Shown in pieces: positions 45,948-55,644 of a stretch of DNA of 64,000 bases; positions within the stretch are counted from its first letter, which is position 1, and every line of letters begins with the position of its first letter. A program made the translations under genes and the position numbers. This DNA comes from Chroogloeocystis siderophila 5.2 s.c.1. GTDB taxonomy: Bacteria > Cyanobacteriota > Cyanobacteriia > Cyanobacteriales > Chroococcidiopsidaceae. The notes below the pieces were generated by a model. The model was not told where the DNA came from and did not search any database. It was given only the letters and a program-made list of their open reading frames with translations. The stretch lies in NCBI RefSeq assembly GCF_001904655.1, contig NZ_MRCC01000006.1, positions 124,001 through 188,000 on the forward strand, written 5' to 3'.

Positions 45948-48149
45948 TTGCATAAATTAATAAAAACTTTACATATGGATACTATACATGGAGACGATCG
46001 CCAGTCGATGGCAGTAGAGCAAGGATGGGGATTTACCAAAGCACTACATCCAGAAGACCGCAATCGTTATACGATGCAACAATGTTTAGCGATCGCCAAA
46101 GGGCAACCTTACGAAATCAAGTATCGCTTACTCGCTGCGGATGGTCACTATCACTGGTACAGCGAACAAGGGACACCAGTGATTGCAGCAGGTCAAATTC
46201 AAGATTGGATCGTGAGTTGCACTCCCTACCACGAAGAACTAGCCAATTCTACCGTACAGCCATCCGAAGAACCTTTAAAAGCTCTACAAGAAAGCGAACA
46301 GCGCTATCGTTCGCTTGTGATTGCGACATCACAAATTGTGTGGACAACCGATGCCGAAGGTAGAGTAGACGATATACCAGCTTGGCGCGCGTACACAGGT
46401 CAAACCGTCGCCGAAGTCAAAGGCTGGAGTTGGTTAAGCGCCGTACATCCCGAAGACCGCGATCGCACTGCTTTGACGTGGAATCGCGCAGTACAGCAAA
46501 AAACGCTTTACGATACCGAATATCGGATTCGCGGTGCCGATGGCAACTATCGTTACTTTTGGGCGCGGGGCGTACCCGTCATTGCCGAAGATGGTTCAAT
46601 TCGCGAATGGGTAGGTATTTGTGCTGATATTCACGAGCGCAAGCGTGCGGAAGAAGAACTGAGAATTAGTGAAAAGCGCTATCGTAACTTAGCGAATGCA
46701 ATGCCTTTGATTGTCTGGACAGCACAACCCGATGGCACGATGGATTACTACAATCAATGGTGGTTTGACTATACCGGATTGACACCTGAGCAAAGCGCTG
46801 GGTTGGGATGGCAAGCGATTATTCATCCTGATGATTTAGCCGAGTGTCTTAACCGCTGGAACTATGCAGTCAGTACGGGGACTTTCTACGAAATTGAATA
46901 TCGTTTCCGGCGTCAAGATGGTGTCTATCGCTGGCACATCGGTAGAGCCGTACCTGTACGCGACAATGACGGACAGATTATATCCTGGGTGGGAACTGCG
47001 ACAGATATCGACGATCGCAAACGCTTTGAGGAAGCCCTTAAAGAAAGCGAAGCTCGCTTCCGTAGTATGGCAGACAATGCGCCTGTCATGATTTGGGTAT
47101 CTGGAACCGATAAGCAGTGCAATTGGTTTAATCAACCGTGGCTCGACTTTACAGGACGTAGTATGGATATGGAAGTAGGTGACGGTTGGGCGCAGAGAGT
47201 TCATCCCGACGATAAAGAACTGTGTTGGCAAACTTACTTAGAAGCCTTTGCGGCGCGTCAGCGCTTTGAGATGGTATATCGGCTCCAACGTGCTGATGGC
47301 GAGTACCGCTGGTTAGTTGATACAGGTGTACCGCGCTTTACACCAAACGGTGAGTTTGCAGGGTATATTGGCTCTTGTGTTGATGTCACCGAGCGCAAGG
47401 CAACTGAAGAAGCATTAAAACAGCGCGCTGAGGAATTGACTTATTTAACAAAAATGTTGGCAACTACTAATGCTGCTTTAGAAAAGCGCAACCAAGAACT
47501 AGATCAATTTGCTTATGTCGCCTCGCACGATCTAAAAGCACCCTTAAGAGCGATCGCCAATCTGTCGCAGTGGATCGAAGAAGATATCGCCGATCAACTC
47601 AGTGCCGAAAACCGCCGTCAAATGGAATTGTTGCGCGGGCGCGTCCATCGGCTAGAAGCCTTAATTGACGGCTTGTTACAGTACTCGCGTGTCGGACGCA
47701 CAGCAACCAAATCTGAATTAGTGAACGTTCAAGCGTTGCTCAATGAAGTACTAACAATGCTCGCACCTCCACCAGAATTTACAATTGCGATCACCACAGA
47801 AATGCCGACACTGCACGCACAAAAGTTACCCTTATTTCAAGTATTCAGCAATCTCATTAGTAATGCAATCAAACATCACAACCGACTCAACGGTAACATC
47901 ACAATCGCGGCAACAGACAAAGAAGATTGTTATGAATTTACCGTAGCTGATGATGGTCCAGGAATCGCACCTGAGTACCACGAAAAAGTGTTTGGCATCT
48001 TTCAAACCTTAGAAGCTCGCGATAAAGTCGAAAACACGGGTGTTGGGCTTGCGATTGTCAAAAAAATCATTGAAAGTCAAGGAGGACGAATTTATATTAC
48101 TTCGCAAGCAGGTCAAGGAGCCACTTTTCACTTTACTTGGCTAAAGTAG
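45948..48149 (+). CDS. multi-PAS sensor histidine kinase, first PAS incomplete
   Basis: A 733-aa soluble kinase. A partial PAS domain (residues ~20-105, lacking its first strands) is followed by three complete PAS_3-type domains (each ending 'ADIHERK', 'ATDIDDRK', 'CVDVTERK'), then HisKA with the phospho-acceptor His in YVASHDLKAPLR. HATPase_c has NLISNAIKHH (N box), DDGPGIAP (G1) and [11 protein letters not shown] (G2). The frame begins with TTG 45948 or ATG 45975; neither has a good ribosome site, and the missing front of PAS1 suggests 5' truncation. Signal unknown; PAS_3 often binds flavin, heme or small metabolites. Confidence 0.8.
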   Translation: MHKLIKTLHMDTIHGDDRQSMAVEQGWGFTKALHPEDRNRYTMQQCLAIAKGQPYEIKYRLLAADGHYHWYSEQGTPVIAAGQIQDWIVSCTPYHEELANSTVQPSEEPLKALQESEQRYRSLVIATSQIVWTTDAEGRVDDIPAWRAYTGQTVAEVKGWSWLSAVHPEDRDRTALTWNRAVQQKTLYDTEYRIRGADGNYRYFWARGVPVIAEDGSIREWVGICADIHERKRAEEELRISEKRYRNLANAMPLIVWTAQPDGTMDYYNQWWFDYTGLTPEQSAGLGWQAIIHPDDLAECLNRWNYAVSTGTFYEIEYRFRRQDGVYRWHIGRAVPVRDNDGQIISWVGTATDIDDRKRFEEALKESEARFRSMADNAPVMIWVSGTDKQCNWFNQPWLDFTGRSMDMEVGDGWAQRVHPDDKELCWQTYLEAFAARQRFEMVYRLQRADGEYRWLVDTGVPRFTPNGEFAGYIGSCVDVTERKATEEALKQRAEELTYLTKMLATTNAALEKRNQELDQFAYVASHDLKAPLRAIANLSQWIEEDIADQLSAENRRQMELLRGRVHRLEALIDGLLQYSRVGRTATKSELVNVQALLNEVLTMLAPPPEFTIAITTEMPTLHAQKLPLFQVFSNLISNAIKHHNRLNGNITIAATDKEDCYEFTVADDGPGIAPEYHEKVFGIFQTLEARDKVENTGVGLAIVKKIIESQGGRIYITSQAGQGATFHFTWLK

Positions 48150-48159
48150 CGACGACTTC

Positions 48160-48300
48160 TCAATTTCTACACCGAACTATTCCTCTGTTATGACCAACCC
48201 AAACGCGATCGCCGGTACGCACAACATCAGTAGCGATCATTGCTTCTTGCACCGCACTTGATTTAGCAACATACGTTAACGCCGCAAGGAGGTGACGCAT
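48160..48300 (-). CDS. possible 46-aa small protein
   Basis: A short frame starting MRHLLAALTYVAKSSAVQEAM and containing IATDVVRTGDRVWVGHNRGI. It includes a HIP1 site and has gene-like codon use. No family recognised; it may be a fragment. The opposite strand from 48300 carries an equally short frame (TTG after AAGGAGGTGA) with one hydrophobic segment, [16 protein letters not shown]. Confidence 0.25.
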   Translation of the reverse strand: MRHLLAALTYVAKSSAVQEAMIATDVVRTGDRVWVGHNRGIVRCRN

Positions 48301-48375
48301 TGACTCAAATCGATAACTCTACGCTTGCTGTCTTGATTGGTATTGCTACACTGGTTTTACTAGCGATCGCCAAGC

Positions 48376-48502
48376 AAATACAGGTATCGGATTAGCAATT
48401 GTCAAGAAAATTGTTGAAGGTCAAGGAGGTAGTATTTGGGTAGAATCTCAAGTAGGACAAGGCGCAACGTTTCACTTGACTTGGGTAAAAGAGCAAAACT
48501 AA
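48376..48502 (+). pseudogene. C-terminal scrap of a histidine kinase
   Basis: The frame reads [18 protein letters not shown] then [13 protein letters not shown] and ends LTWVKEQN-stop. This is the G2 box and last strand of a HATPase_c domain, closely similar to the end of the kinase at 45948 ([18 protein letters not shown]). No N-terminal part exists nearby. Probably the residue of a paralogous kinase gene lost by recombination. Confidence 0.8.
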
Positions 48503-48618
48503 GTAATAAGAAATATCTCTAAAGCATTAAGTCTTTATTGTCAATAACAGAAATCTGGCTAATGATTGAGGCAGATTAACAAATTAGCAGCAAAAATTAA
48601 ATTAAATTGTACTCAATA

Positions 48619-49044
48619 ATGAATAACAAAATGACAAACATCCTACTTGTTGAAGATGACGAAGTGGATGTAATGAATGTCAAGCGTGCGTTTAAAAAGA
48701 ATAACATTACCGATCCACTTTATATGGCGGCTAATGGTTTAGAGGCGTTAGCGCTTCTGCGTGGGGAAGGCGATGCGCCGATTCCTCGCGAATGGCGGCT
48801 TGTGCTTCTTGACTTAAATATGCCAAAAATGAATGGCATCGAATTTTTACACGAGTTACGTGCTGATCCCGAACTGCGTTTTACTCCGGTGATTGTTCTG
48901 ACAACATCGAATGAAGACCGCGACAAAGTAGAAGCTTACAACCTAAATGTAGCGGGATACATCCTCAAGCCTGTAACGTTTGCCAATTTTGTCGAAGCCG
49001 TCGCCACCTTAAATAAGTATTGGACACTGAGTGAAATACCCTAA
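48619..49044 (+). CDS. Rcp1-like single-domain response regulator
   Basis: About 142 aa, receiver only. ILLVEDDEVDVMNVKRAF (acidic cluster), RLVLLDLNMPKMNGIEFL (phospho-accepting Asp), VIVLTTSNEDRD (Thr/Ser) and GYILKPVTFANFVEA (Lys-Pro). The EDDEVD opening and the long alpha4-beta5 region resemble Rcp1, the partner of cyanobacterial phytochrome Cph1. No bilin-binding kinase is present here; partners may be the kinase at 45948 or 49254. TTG 48607 is an alternative start. Confidence 0.88.
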   Translation: MNNKMTNILLVEDDEVDVMNVKRAFKKNNITDPLYMAANGLEALALLRGEGDAPIPREWRLVLLDLNMPKMNGIEFLHELRADPELRFTPVIVLTTSNEDRDKVEAYNLNVAGYILKPVTFANFVEAVATLNKYWTLSEIP

Positions 49045-49253
49045 GTAGTGTAGCCAGCACGGTTGGTAAAAATCGAGGAAAGTTGTGAAAACCCGAATCT
49101 AAAAACAAAGAAATGCGTCTGAATACACGCTATACCAAAGACAGAAAAATTTGTTTTAACGAAGCAGGGTTCAACAAGCGTGACGATTGTCAATCTCAAC
49201 ACTTGAACCAAAGCTCTGCACTGCTCATCCCCGCTCAATCTCCGATAATAACT

Positions 49254-52200
49254 ATGGAAGAAACTGTAAAAATTCTAATAGTTGATGACGATGAAGTCGA
49301 TCGGATGGCAGTACGCCGAGCGCTTAGAGCCGCTGGGATGCAAACTGAAATATTAGAAGTCAGTGATTGTGCAGAAGCGATCGCGACGCTGCAAACGCAA
49401 GATTTTGATTGTGTCTTCCTTGATTATTGTTTGCCCGACGGTAACGGTCTAAATTTAGTACAGCAGCTACGCGCGTTGGAAATTACAGTTCCTTTAATCG
49501 TACTCACAGGACAAGGCGACGAACAAATCGCCGTACAACTGATTAAAGCAGGCGCACACGACTATCTTTCTAAAGCCAAGATCTCACCAGAAAATTTAGC
49601 TCAAGTTCTGCGCCAAGCAATTCGCGTCTACCGTGCTGAACAAGCAGCAGCGATCGCCAACGAACGTTTAAGAGAAAGTGAGGAACGTTACCGCCTAGTT
49701 TTAGAAGGTGCAAATGATGGAATTTGGGATTGGCATTGTGCGACCGATGAAGTGTATTGTAATGATCGCCTGCTCGAAATTTTAGGCGTGTCGCGCTCAG
49801 AATTTGACTGCACCACCACCGCATTTCTGCAACGGATACATCCAGAAGATTTACCGCGAGTCCGCGAAGTTATCCGCAACCACTTGACAAATAATGAAAA
49901 TTGTGAGACAGAATTACGATTTGTTCGCAGTTCAGGAGAATATCGTTACTGTTTAGCACGAGGTAAAGCACAGCGCGATGCTAATAACTGTCCGATTCGT
50001 ATGTCAGGGGTCATTAGCGACATTACCGAACGCAAGCAACTCGAAAACGCCCTACGCGAGAGCGAATCGCGATTTCGCTATCTCGCCGAATCAAACGTGC
50101 TGGGGATTATTGTGGCAGATATGCAAGGCAAAATCCTCGATGCGAATGATGCTTTTTTGCAAATGGTAGGTTACTCTAAGCAAGATATCGTTGCAGAAAA
50201 TTTGTCTTGGAAAGCCATAACACCACCAGAATACGCAGAAATTGATCGCCAAGCCGCAGCCGAAATGCGATCGTCGCGCATTCTCACACCGTTTGAGAAA
50301 GAATTTATCCGCAAAGACGGTAGTCGCGTCTCGATTCTAATAGGCGGGGCGTTGATTGATAGTGTTAAGGAAATTGGCATTTGTTACGTATTAGATTTAA
50401 GCGATCGCAAGCGTTCCGAAGCTGAAATCGTCAAACTTAACCGCGACTTAGAACTACGCGTCAACGAATTACAAACGTTGTTTGATGTCATTCCAGTGGG
50501 AATTGCGATCGCGCAAGATCCAGAATGTCATTATATTCGACTTAACCCCGCACTTGCCAAACTCCTTCATCACCCCATTGACGCTAACGCTTCTAAAAGC
50601 GCGCCTCCGGAGGAACAACCAGCTTTCAAAATCTATGCGGATGGTCGAGAAATTACCGCCGCCGAGTTACCCATGCAATACGCTGCTGCAAACGGCGTCG
50701 ATGTTTTAGAGCAAGAAATAGACGTTATTACAGATAACAATTCTGCAATTAAGCTTCTTTCTTATGCGGCACCATTATTCGACGAGCAAGGGCAATGTAG
50801 AGGTAGTATTGGTGCATTTCTCGATATTACCGAACGCAAGCGCGTAGAAGAACAAGAACGCTTTTTAGCCGAAGCAAGCGCTTTACTCGGACTTTCGCTA
50901 GACTACCAAACAACCCTAGAAAATTTAGCTAATCTAATTGTTCCACAGCTAGCAGATTGGTGTACTATCTACTTAGTAGACGAAGACGGTACGCTAAGTC
51001 TAGCTGCACTAACGCACGCTGACCCAGAAAAAGTTAAGTGGGCAAAAGAAATCATCAGTCGTTATCCGCTTAACCCTGATGCGCTCATAGGAACACCCCA
51101 AGTTATTCGTAGTGGCAAGTCAGAGTTATACTCAGAAATTTCTGACTTTCTATTAGCAGGACTTGCGCGCGATACAGAACATTTAGAAATCTTGCGTCAA
51201 GTCGGTTTAAAGTCGCTCATATGCGTTCCGATGAAAGCCCGCGATCGCATGTTAGGGACAATTACCTTTTTCTCAGCAGAATCAGGACGTACCTATACCC
51301 AAGCCGATCTTGTTTTTGCTGAAGATATTGGACGTCGTGCAGGGTTAGCAGTTGATAACGCGAAATTATTTCAGCAGGCGAATGACATTGGCGAAAACTT
51401 GCGTCAAGCGCTAATTATTTTAGGCGAACAGCAGCAACAGTTGCGCGTATTGCAGCGCATTACAAATCTCCTGAATCAGCGTCTCACGAATTTACCAGGA
51501 TTGCTACAAGTTATGGTGCGAGCAATCTATGACGGCATTAGCGATGCACAATTTGCCTTAATTTTATTGTATAATTCCGAAACCTCGCAACTTGAATTAA
51601 CTGCGACAGCAGGTGTCGGTCGCGAAAGGTTGTTGTTGATGGAGTTGTTTGATAGTGGTGACGGATTTCTTAATCACGTCTTCCAAACAGGTGAAGCGCA
51701 ACTATTTCAAGCAACAAAACCAAGAGATCGCCAACTCAAAACCTCTGGTGCAGAAGAACCCCAAGCGGTCGAGTTACCTGCTGCAATTCATGCGGTGGCG
51801 ATCGAATCAGCATCAGCCGGACGATTAGGCGTTTTAGCAATTGGTAACTGGGAAAATCCAGAAGCTTTTGACGCAGAAGACCAAAATTTACTCATGGCTG
51901 TCGGCGAACAAGCCGCGATCGCCATCAATAATGCGCGGATGATTGGCGTTTTAGAAGAACGCGAAGAACGCTTAGCAATTCAAAACCAAATCTTAGCACG
52001 GCAAAACCGCGAACTCGAACTCAACCGCCAGCGCATTGAACAACAAAATCTGCAACTCATCGAAGCTGCACGACTTAAATCGCAATTTTTGGCAACAATG
52101 TCACACGAATTGCGCACGCCGATGAATGCCATTATCGGTTTTGCTCAAGTTTTACTGCGACAACGTACTGCATCGCTGAGTACTACGCAAGTCGAAATGG

Positions 52201-52775
52201 TCGAGCGCATCCTCAATAACGGTAAAAATTTACTCGCGCTGATTAACGATATTCTTGATTTATCTAAAATTGAAGCTGGACGCTTAGAACTTGTCCCAGA
52301 AGAATTTGACCTGGCGCAATTAATTAACTCAACTGTCGCTGAATTACAACCGCTTGCCGAACAAAAACAGTTAAAGTTGAACACTATGATTAATATTGAC
52401 GACTCTCAGATCGTGAATGACAGCGTTCGCTTGCGGCAAGTACTTGTTAACCTGCTATCGAATGCGATTAAATTTACTGAAACTGGCTCAGTCGAAATTA
52501 GCGTTTGCGAACCTGCGCCAATGCAACTACTCCTCAGCGTTAAAGACACGGGTATTGGCATTGCTGAAGCAGATTTACCGTGCATTTTTGAGGAATTCCG
52601 GCAAATTGACCAGACAACAACGCGTAAGCATGGCGGTACTGGTTTAGGACTCGCCATTACAAAATCTTTAGTACAAATGATGCAAGGAACAATTTCTGTG
52701 GAAAGCAAATTAGGTCAAGGCTCTACATTTCAGATTACCCTGCCCCGACAAGTCATCTCTAAGGAGATAGGGTAA
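49254..52775 (+). CDS. hybrid sensor kinase REC-PAS3-GAF2-HisKA-HATPase
   Basis: About 1173 aa from ATG 49254 (MEETVKILIVDDDEVDRMAV). Domains in order: receiver (1-~125, VFLDYCLPDGNG, LTGQGDE, YLSKA), PAS x3 (~145-265, ~275-395, ~405-535, with 'ITERKQ', 'LSDRKR' and 'ITERKR' ends), GAF x2 (~545-705 and ~745-900), coiled coil, HisKA (FLATMSHELRTPMNAIIGF) and HATPase_c (NLLSNAIKF, DTGIGIAE, GGTGLGLAIT). The N-terminal receiver suggests it is itself an output of another kinase, such as the one at 45948. Frame is open 47 codons upstream but that part is not conserved-looking. Confidence 0.88.
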   Translation: MEETVKILIVDDDEVDRMAVRRALRAAGMQTEILEVSDCAEAIATLQTQDFDCVFLDYCLPDGNGLNLVQQLRALEITVPLIVLTGQGDEQIAVQLIKAGAHDYLSKAKISPENLAQVLRQAIRVYRAEQAAAIANERLRESEERYRLVLEGANDGIWDWHCATDEVYCNDRLLEILGVSRSEFDCTTTAFLQRIHPEDLPRVREVIRNHLTNNENCETELRFVRSSGEYRYCLARGKAQRDANNCPIRMSGVISDITERKQLENALRESESRFRYLAESNVLGIIVADMQGKILDANDAFLQMVGYSKQDIVAENLSWKAITPPEYAEIDRQAAAEMRSSRILTPFEKEFIRKDGSRVSILIGGALIDSVKEIGICYVLDLSDRKRSEAEIVKLNRDLELRVNELQTLFDVIPVGIAIAQDPECHYIRLNPALAKLLHHPIDANASKSAPPEEQPAFKIYADGREITAAELPMQYAAANGVDVLEQEIDVITDNNSAIKLLSYAAPLFDEQGQCRGSIGAFLDITERKRVEEQERFLAEASALLGLSLDYQTTLENLANLIVPQLADWCTIYLVDEDGTLSLAALTHADPEKVKWAKEIISRYPLNPDALIGTPQVIRSGKSELYSEISDFLLAGLARDTEHLEILRQVGLKSLICVPMKARDRMLGTITFFSAESGRTYTQADLVFAEDIGRRAGLAVDNAKLFQQANDIGENLRQALIILGEQQQQLRVLQRITNLLNQRLTNLPGLLQVMVRAIYDGISDAQFALILLYNSETSQLELTATAGVGRERLLLMELFDSGDGFLNHVFQTGEAQLFQATKPRDRQLKTSGAEEPQAVELPAAIHAVAIESASAGRLGVLAIGNWENPEAFDAEDQNLLMAVGEQAAIAINNARMIGVLEEREERLAIQNQILARQNRELELNRQRIEQQNLQLIEAARLKSQFLATMSHELRTPMNAIIGFAQVLLRQRTASLSTTQVEMVERILNNGKNLLALINDILDLSKIEAGRLELVPEEFDLAQLINSTVAELQPLAEQKQLKLNTMINIDDSQIVNDSVRLRQVLVNLLSNAIKFTETGSVEISVCEPAPMQLLLSVKDTGIGIAEADLPCIFEEFRQIDQTTTRKHGGTGLGLAITKSLVQMMQGTISVESKLGQGSTFQITLPRQVISKEIG

Positions 52776-52863
52776 ATCTGCATAGTTTCTGATAGGCTGG
52801 AATTAATAGAGCAATTAAAAATTACTTCTGAGCGCCAACCAAGTTTTCTTGACAAACTAAAAA

Positions 52864-53316
52864 ATGTCTGGATGCGACATTATCGTCGTTGGAGCATCGG
52901 CGGGAGGCGTTGAAGCGCTAGAGCAACTTATTCGTCATTTGCCTACCAACCTACCTGCTGCAATATTCGTTGTGCTGCATATACCAGCACACAGCACAAG
53001 TGTACTACCAAGTATCCTTAACCGTTGTATTCAGAGAAAACACAAAAACAAATCTTTGCTCAAAGCCGTTCATCCTCAAGACGGTGCAGAAATTCAACAC
53101 AATCACATTTATGTCGCGCCACCTGATTATCACCTACTCGTTAAAAATGGATACATTCATCTAGCACGCGGTCCTAGAGAAAACAGCCATCGTTCCGCAG
53201 TTGATCCCTTGTTTCGTACAGCCGCAAGAGTTTACGGACAAAGGGTTGTGGGAGTCGTTTTGTCAGGCATACTCAACGATGGGACAGCAAGTTTAGCCGT
53301 AATCAAGCAACTCTGA
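52864..53316 (+). pseudogene. CheB-type methylesterase domain, C-terminally truncated
   Basis: 150 aa of a CheB catalytic domain with the triad visible: Ser in VVGASAGGVEAL, His in VVLHIPAH and Asp in SGILNDGTASL. The domain breaks off at VIKQL-stop; the usual ~40 further residues with the VQDPxEAxFxxMP motif are missing. Directly behind it a second CheB N-terminus begins. No receiver domain is fused, and no chemotaxis genes are nearby. It may be expressed but is probably unstable. Confidence 0.7.
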
Positions 53317-53318
53317 AC

Positions 53319-53533
53319 TTGGCTTCTACTACGTCTCCCGTCGTCGCGATCGGTGCTTCCGCAGGTGGACTGAAAGCGCTTAGCGAAGTTTTATCCTCGT
53401 TAAGCACAGACTTTCCCGCAGCAATTACCGTATACAACACTTGTACCCCTATCATCCTAGCCAGATGGCAAGTCTTCTCAACCACCGTACAGCTTTAACG
53501 GTTAAGGAAGCAGAACAAGGCGAACAATTGTAG
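53319..53533 (+). pseudogene. second CheB fragment, frameshifted
   Basis: The frame from TTG 53319 reads VVAIGASAGGLKALSEVL...FPAAIT, a CheB start. Around 53431 the continuing homology jumps by one base to QHLYPYHPSQMASLLNHRTA followed by VKEAEQGEQL and TAG 53531-53533. Only the first third of the domain exists. Together with the preceding gene it looks like two paralogs collapsed together. Confidence 0.75.
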
Positions 53534-53781
53534 CTTTGCTTTCTCCCGCTGTGTTTATTCTTGAGGGTCTGTTGCCCTCCTTGATTGTCTTTTTTGACCA
53601 GCGCAACAGCGTCATCGTCACTCAATCCTAGTGCGGCAGCGGCTGCTTTGAGCGTCCCTTTCTTGGCGACTAACCAGCCTCAATGCCAACGACGACATTC
53701 TACTTTATCTAGTGTTGAGCTATAACGAGCTTTCAGGTCTTCACTGGAAAGATGGCGTTCTCGATGGGCTTTTCTTGTCAT
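53534..53781 (-). pseudogene. IS630-type transposase N-terminal relic
   Basis: From ATG 53781 the minus strand reads MTRKAHRERHLSSEDLKARY...KVECRRWH, then a TGA (53680-53682), then GWLVAKKGTLKAAAAALGLS and LVKKDNQGGQQTLKNKHSGRK. This is the helix-turn-helix start of IS630/Tc1-mariner-like transposases. The DDE catalytic part is gone and the fragment runs directly into the CheB scrap, with no terminal repeats seen. Confidence 0.75.
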
Positions 53782-53830
53782 TTTTCCAGCTTAGCTTATC
53801 ACTTGACTTTTTTCTGTCGATTTGGTGTGA

Positions 53831-54288
53831 CTTGCTTATTTACCGCGTCCTACATGGCGAATGGCGGGATTGGGATTAGTGTTGTTTGCCTTGTTGTGGG
53901 TTGCATTTGGTGCGATGGCACAAGTTGTTTGGTTGCAATAGTGGTTGATTCCTATGCGCCCACAACTGTGGTTGCCCTTAAGTATTGCCTGTCTGCCTGT
54001 CTTCCTTGGTTTTTAGCGTCAGGTATTGCGCAGCAAGGAATTAGTGCTAAAAAAGCGCGAGTTGGTTGGTGGTTTGCCCAAAGCGTGATTTTGATTGGTG
54101 GCTTTTTGTTAACGCTGAACTTCCTGCCACAATTGGGTTTTATGTTTCTTTTGTTACCCTTATTCCCGCTATTAATTGCTGTTCTCTCATTTGTAGTGGC
54201 GCTGGTTGACGAAGCGTGGAGTTCTGCGCTGGCGAGTGCTTTGTTCTTTGGTTGGATTCTCGTCGCTGACTTTTCCCTAGCGAGTTAG
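53831..54288 (+). pseudogene. C-terminal membrane fragment, broken by a stop and an 8-bp duplication
   Basis: The frame from 53831 reads LAYLPRPTWRMAGLGLVLF...VVWLQ, then TAG (53939-53941, where Trp is expected), then WLIPMRPQLWLPLSIACL. There GCCTGTCT is duplicated in tandem (53987-53994, 53995-54002), shifting the frame. The rest continues as PWFLASGIAQQGISAKKA to ADFSLAS-stop. Five to six hydrophobic helices in all. It resembles the membrane tail of some cyanobacterial alpha/beta hydrolases (tentative). The N-terminal part is missing at the transposase relic. Confidence 0.75.
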
Positions 54289-54295
54289 CATCACA

Positions 54296-55039
54296 TCAGC
54301 GCCCATAGTAAACGCGGGCGTTTCTTAAGCCAGAGTTGAGGAAAAATTGGTTCCATTGTTCGGCTAAAGCACGACTGGAAAAGGGTCCGACGCGGACGTG
54401 TGGTCCTCTTGGTTGCTGTTGCTGGCTGACGTCAATGACAACATTTTGTTGTAGTTGTCTAATTTGGTCAGCGATCGCTGGTAAACTTTCTTGGCGATCA
54501 GGAATGACGACAAAATATGACCGCGCATCACCAACAAACGCCGTGTCAGTACCCGTACTTAAATCGACAATCCGCGCTGTTACTCCAACCGATTTAAGTT
54601 CCTGAGCGCGTTGCTGGGCATTCGAGTTTTGCGCAAATGCTCCAGCTTGAACAACACGACGTCCATTGTACTGCCGCACAAAAGCTTGTGGTTCAAGTTG
54701 TTTGACTTGCTCTAGCGTTGGAGAAGTCACATCATCAACATAAACTAAATAGTTCAAATTTGTACTATCGGGATTGCTAAGCGCTGGTGGTGTATTCGAT
54801 GATGGTGCTTGAAAATCAAATTCGCGGGGAACAAAAACTGATTGCGGTGGTAACGGCTCTTTTGCCAGTGGGACTGATGGTGGTGGTGGTAAGCGATCGA
54901 CGACTGCAATATCCGCTAGTGCGGCTGTAGTCGTTGCAACGAACCACCCTCCCAATATTGTGGGAACAGGTACCGCGAGTAATGAGGTAGCAAGTTGAGC
55001 AAACAAACTGATATTGCGCGATTGATGAGGCTTGTTCAT
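54296..55039 (-). CDS. SPOR-like exported protein
   Basis: A 247-aa protein with an N-terminal hydrophobic segment (FAQLATSLLAVPVPTILGGWFVATTTAALA), a Pro-rich linker (residues ~50-85), and two SPOR-like modules: RVVQAGAFAQNSNAQQRAQELKSVGV and HVRVGPFSSRALAEQWNQFF. SPOR domains bind denuded peptidoglycan, so a cell-envelope location is likely. Related in pattern to the exported protein at 21926. Intact among decayed neighbours. Confidence 0.7.
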   Translation of the reverse strand: MNKPHQSRNISLFAQLATSLLAVPVPTILGGWFVATTTAALADIAVVDRLPPPPSVPLAKEPLPPQSVFVPREFDFQAPSSNTPPALSNPDSTNLNYLVYVDDVTSPTLEQVKQLEPQAFVRQYNGRRVVQAGAFAQNSNAQQRAQELKSVGVTARIVDLSTGTDTAFVGDARSYFVVIPDRQESLPAIADQIRQLQQNVVIDVSQQQQPRGPHVRVGPFSSRALAEQWNQFFLNSGLRNARVYYGR

Positions 55040-55644
55040 CTTTAGTTAGGCTAACAATGCTGAGATGGCAAATAGAAAATTAATTTAAATGATGTTAAAT
55101 TAGACACTTTACAGCCAAAATTGGTTGCTTAGCGCATTTAAGTGAATAAATGTTACAAAAGCAAATTAGCGTTAGTTTGGGTATATTTCCAAGCGAGGTT
55201 TTGCTGATAAATTTAGTATTATTGATTTTTATTGATACTAAAATTTCAGTAAATATACAGTAGACCTCTGACACGAATTATAACTCGCCTCTAAATCCCG
55301 CACAAGTCAGGAACTTTAAGTAATTTAGAAGTCTCCCGCCCCCTCTGGCGCTCCAAGCTTTTTCGCCCCCCTAATACTATTTCACTAAATAAGAACTACA
55401 GTTAATTTCTCCCTCTGCACCCCTGCTTTCTCTGCTACCCATTTGTAGCAAATTTAAAGTGAAGTGGTATAAATCCACACTACTTGCGCTCACGCGCGGG
55501 AAGAACCTCCGCTGTAGGAACTGGCGTAGCTTGGGGGCGGTTTGCCAGGGATTTTGCTAGAACCGACCACTTGTGTACGCGGTAGCCGCCAATGCTGAGA
55601 GACAAGATTAAATTCATGCAGTGAGTGTCAGGCGAGAGCAAAGG
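55040..55644 (-). other. non-coding interval
   Basis: About 600 bp. A 45-codon minus-strand frame (55480-55617, MNLILSLSIGGYRVHKWSVL...) is present but has no recognised family and may be a gene remnant. The remainder shows pyrimidine-rich stretches and no RNA gene. Confidence 0.35.
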
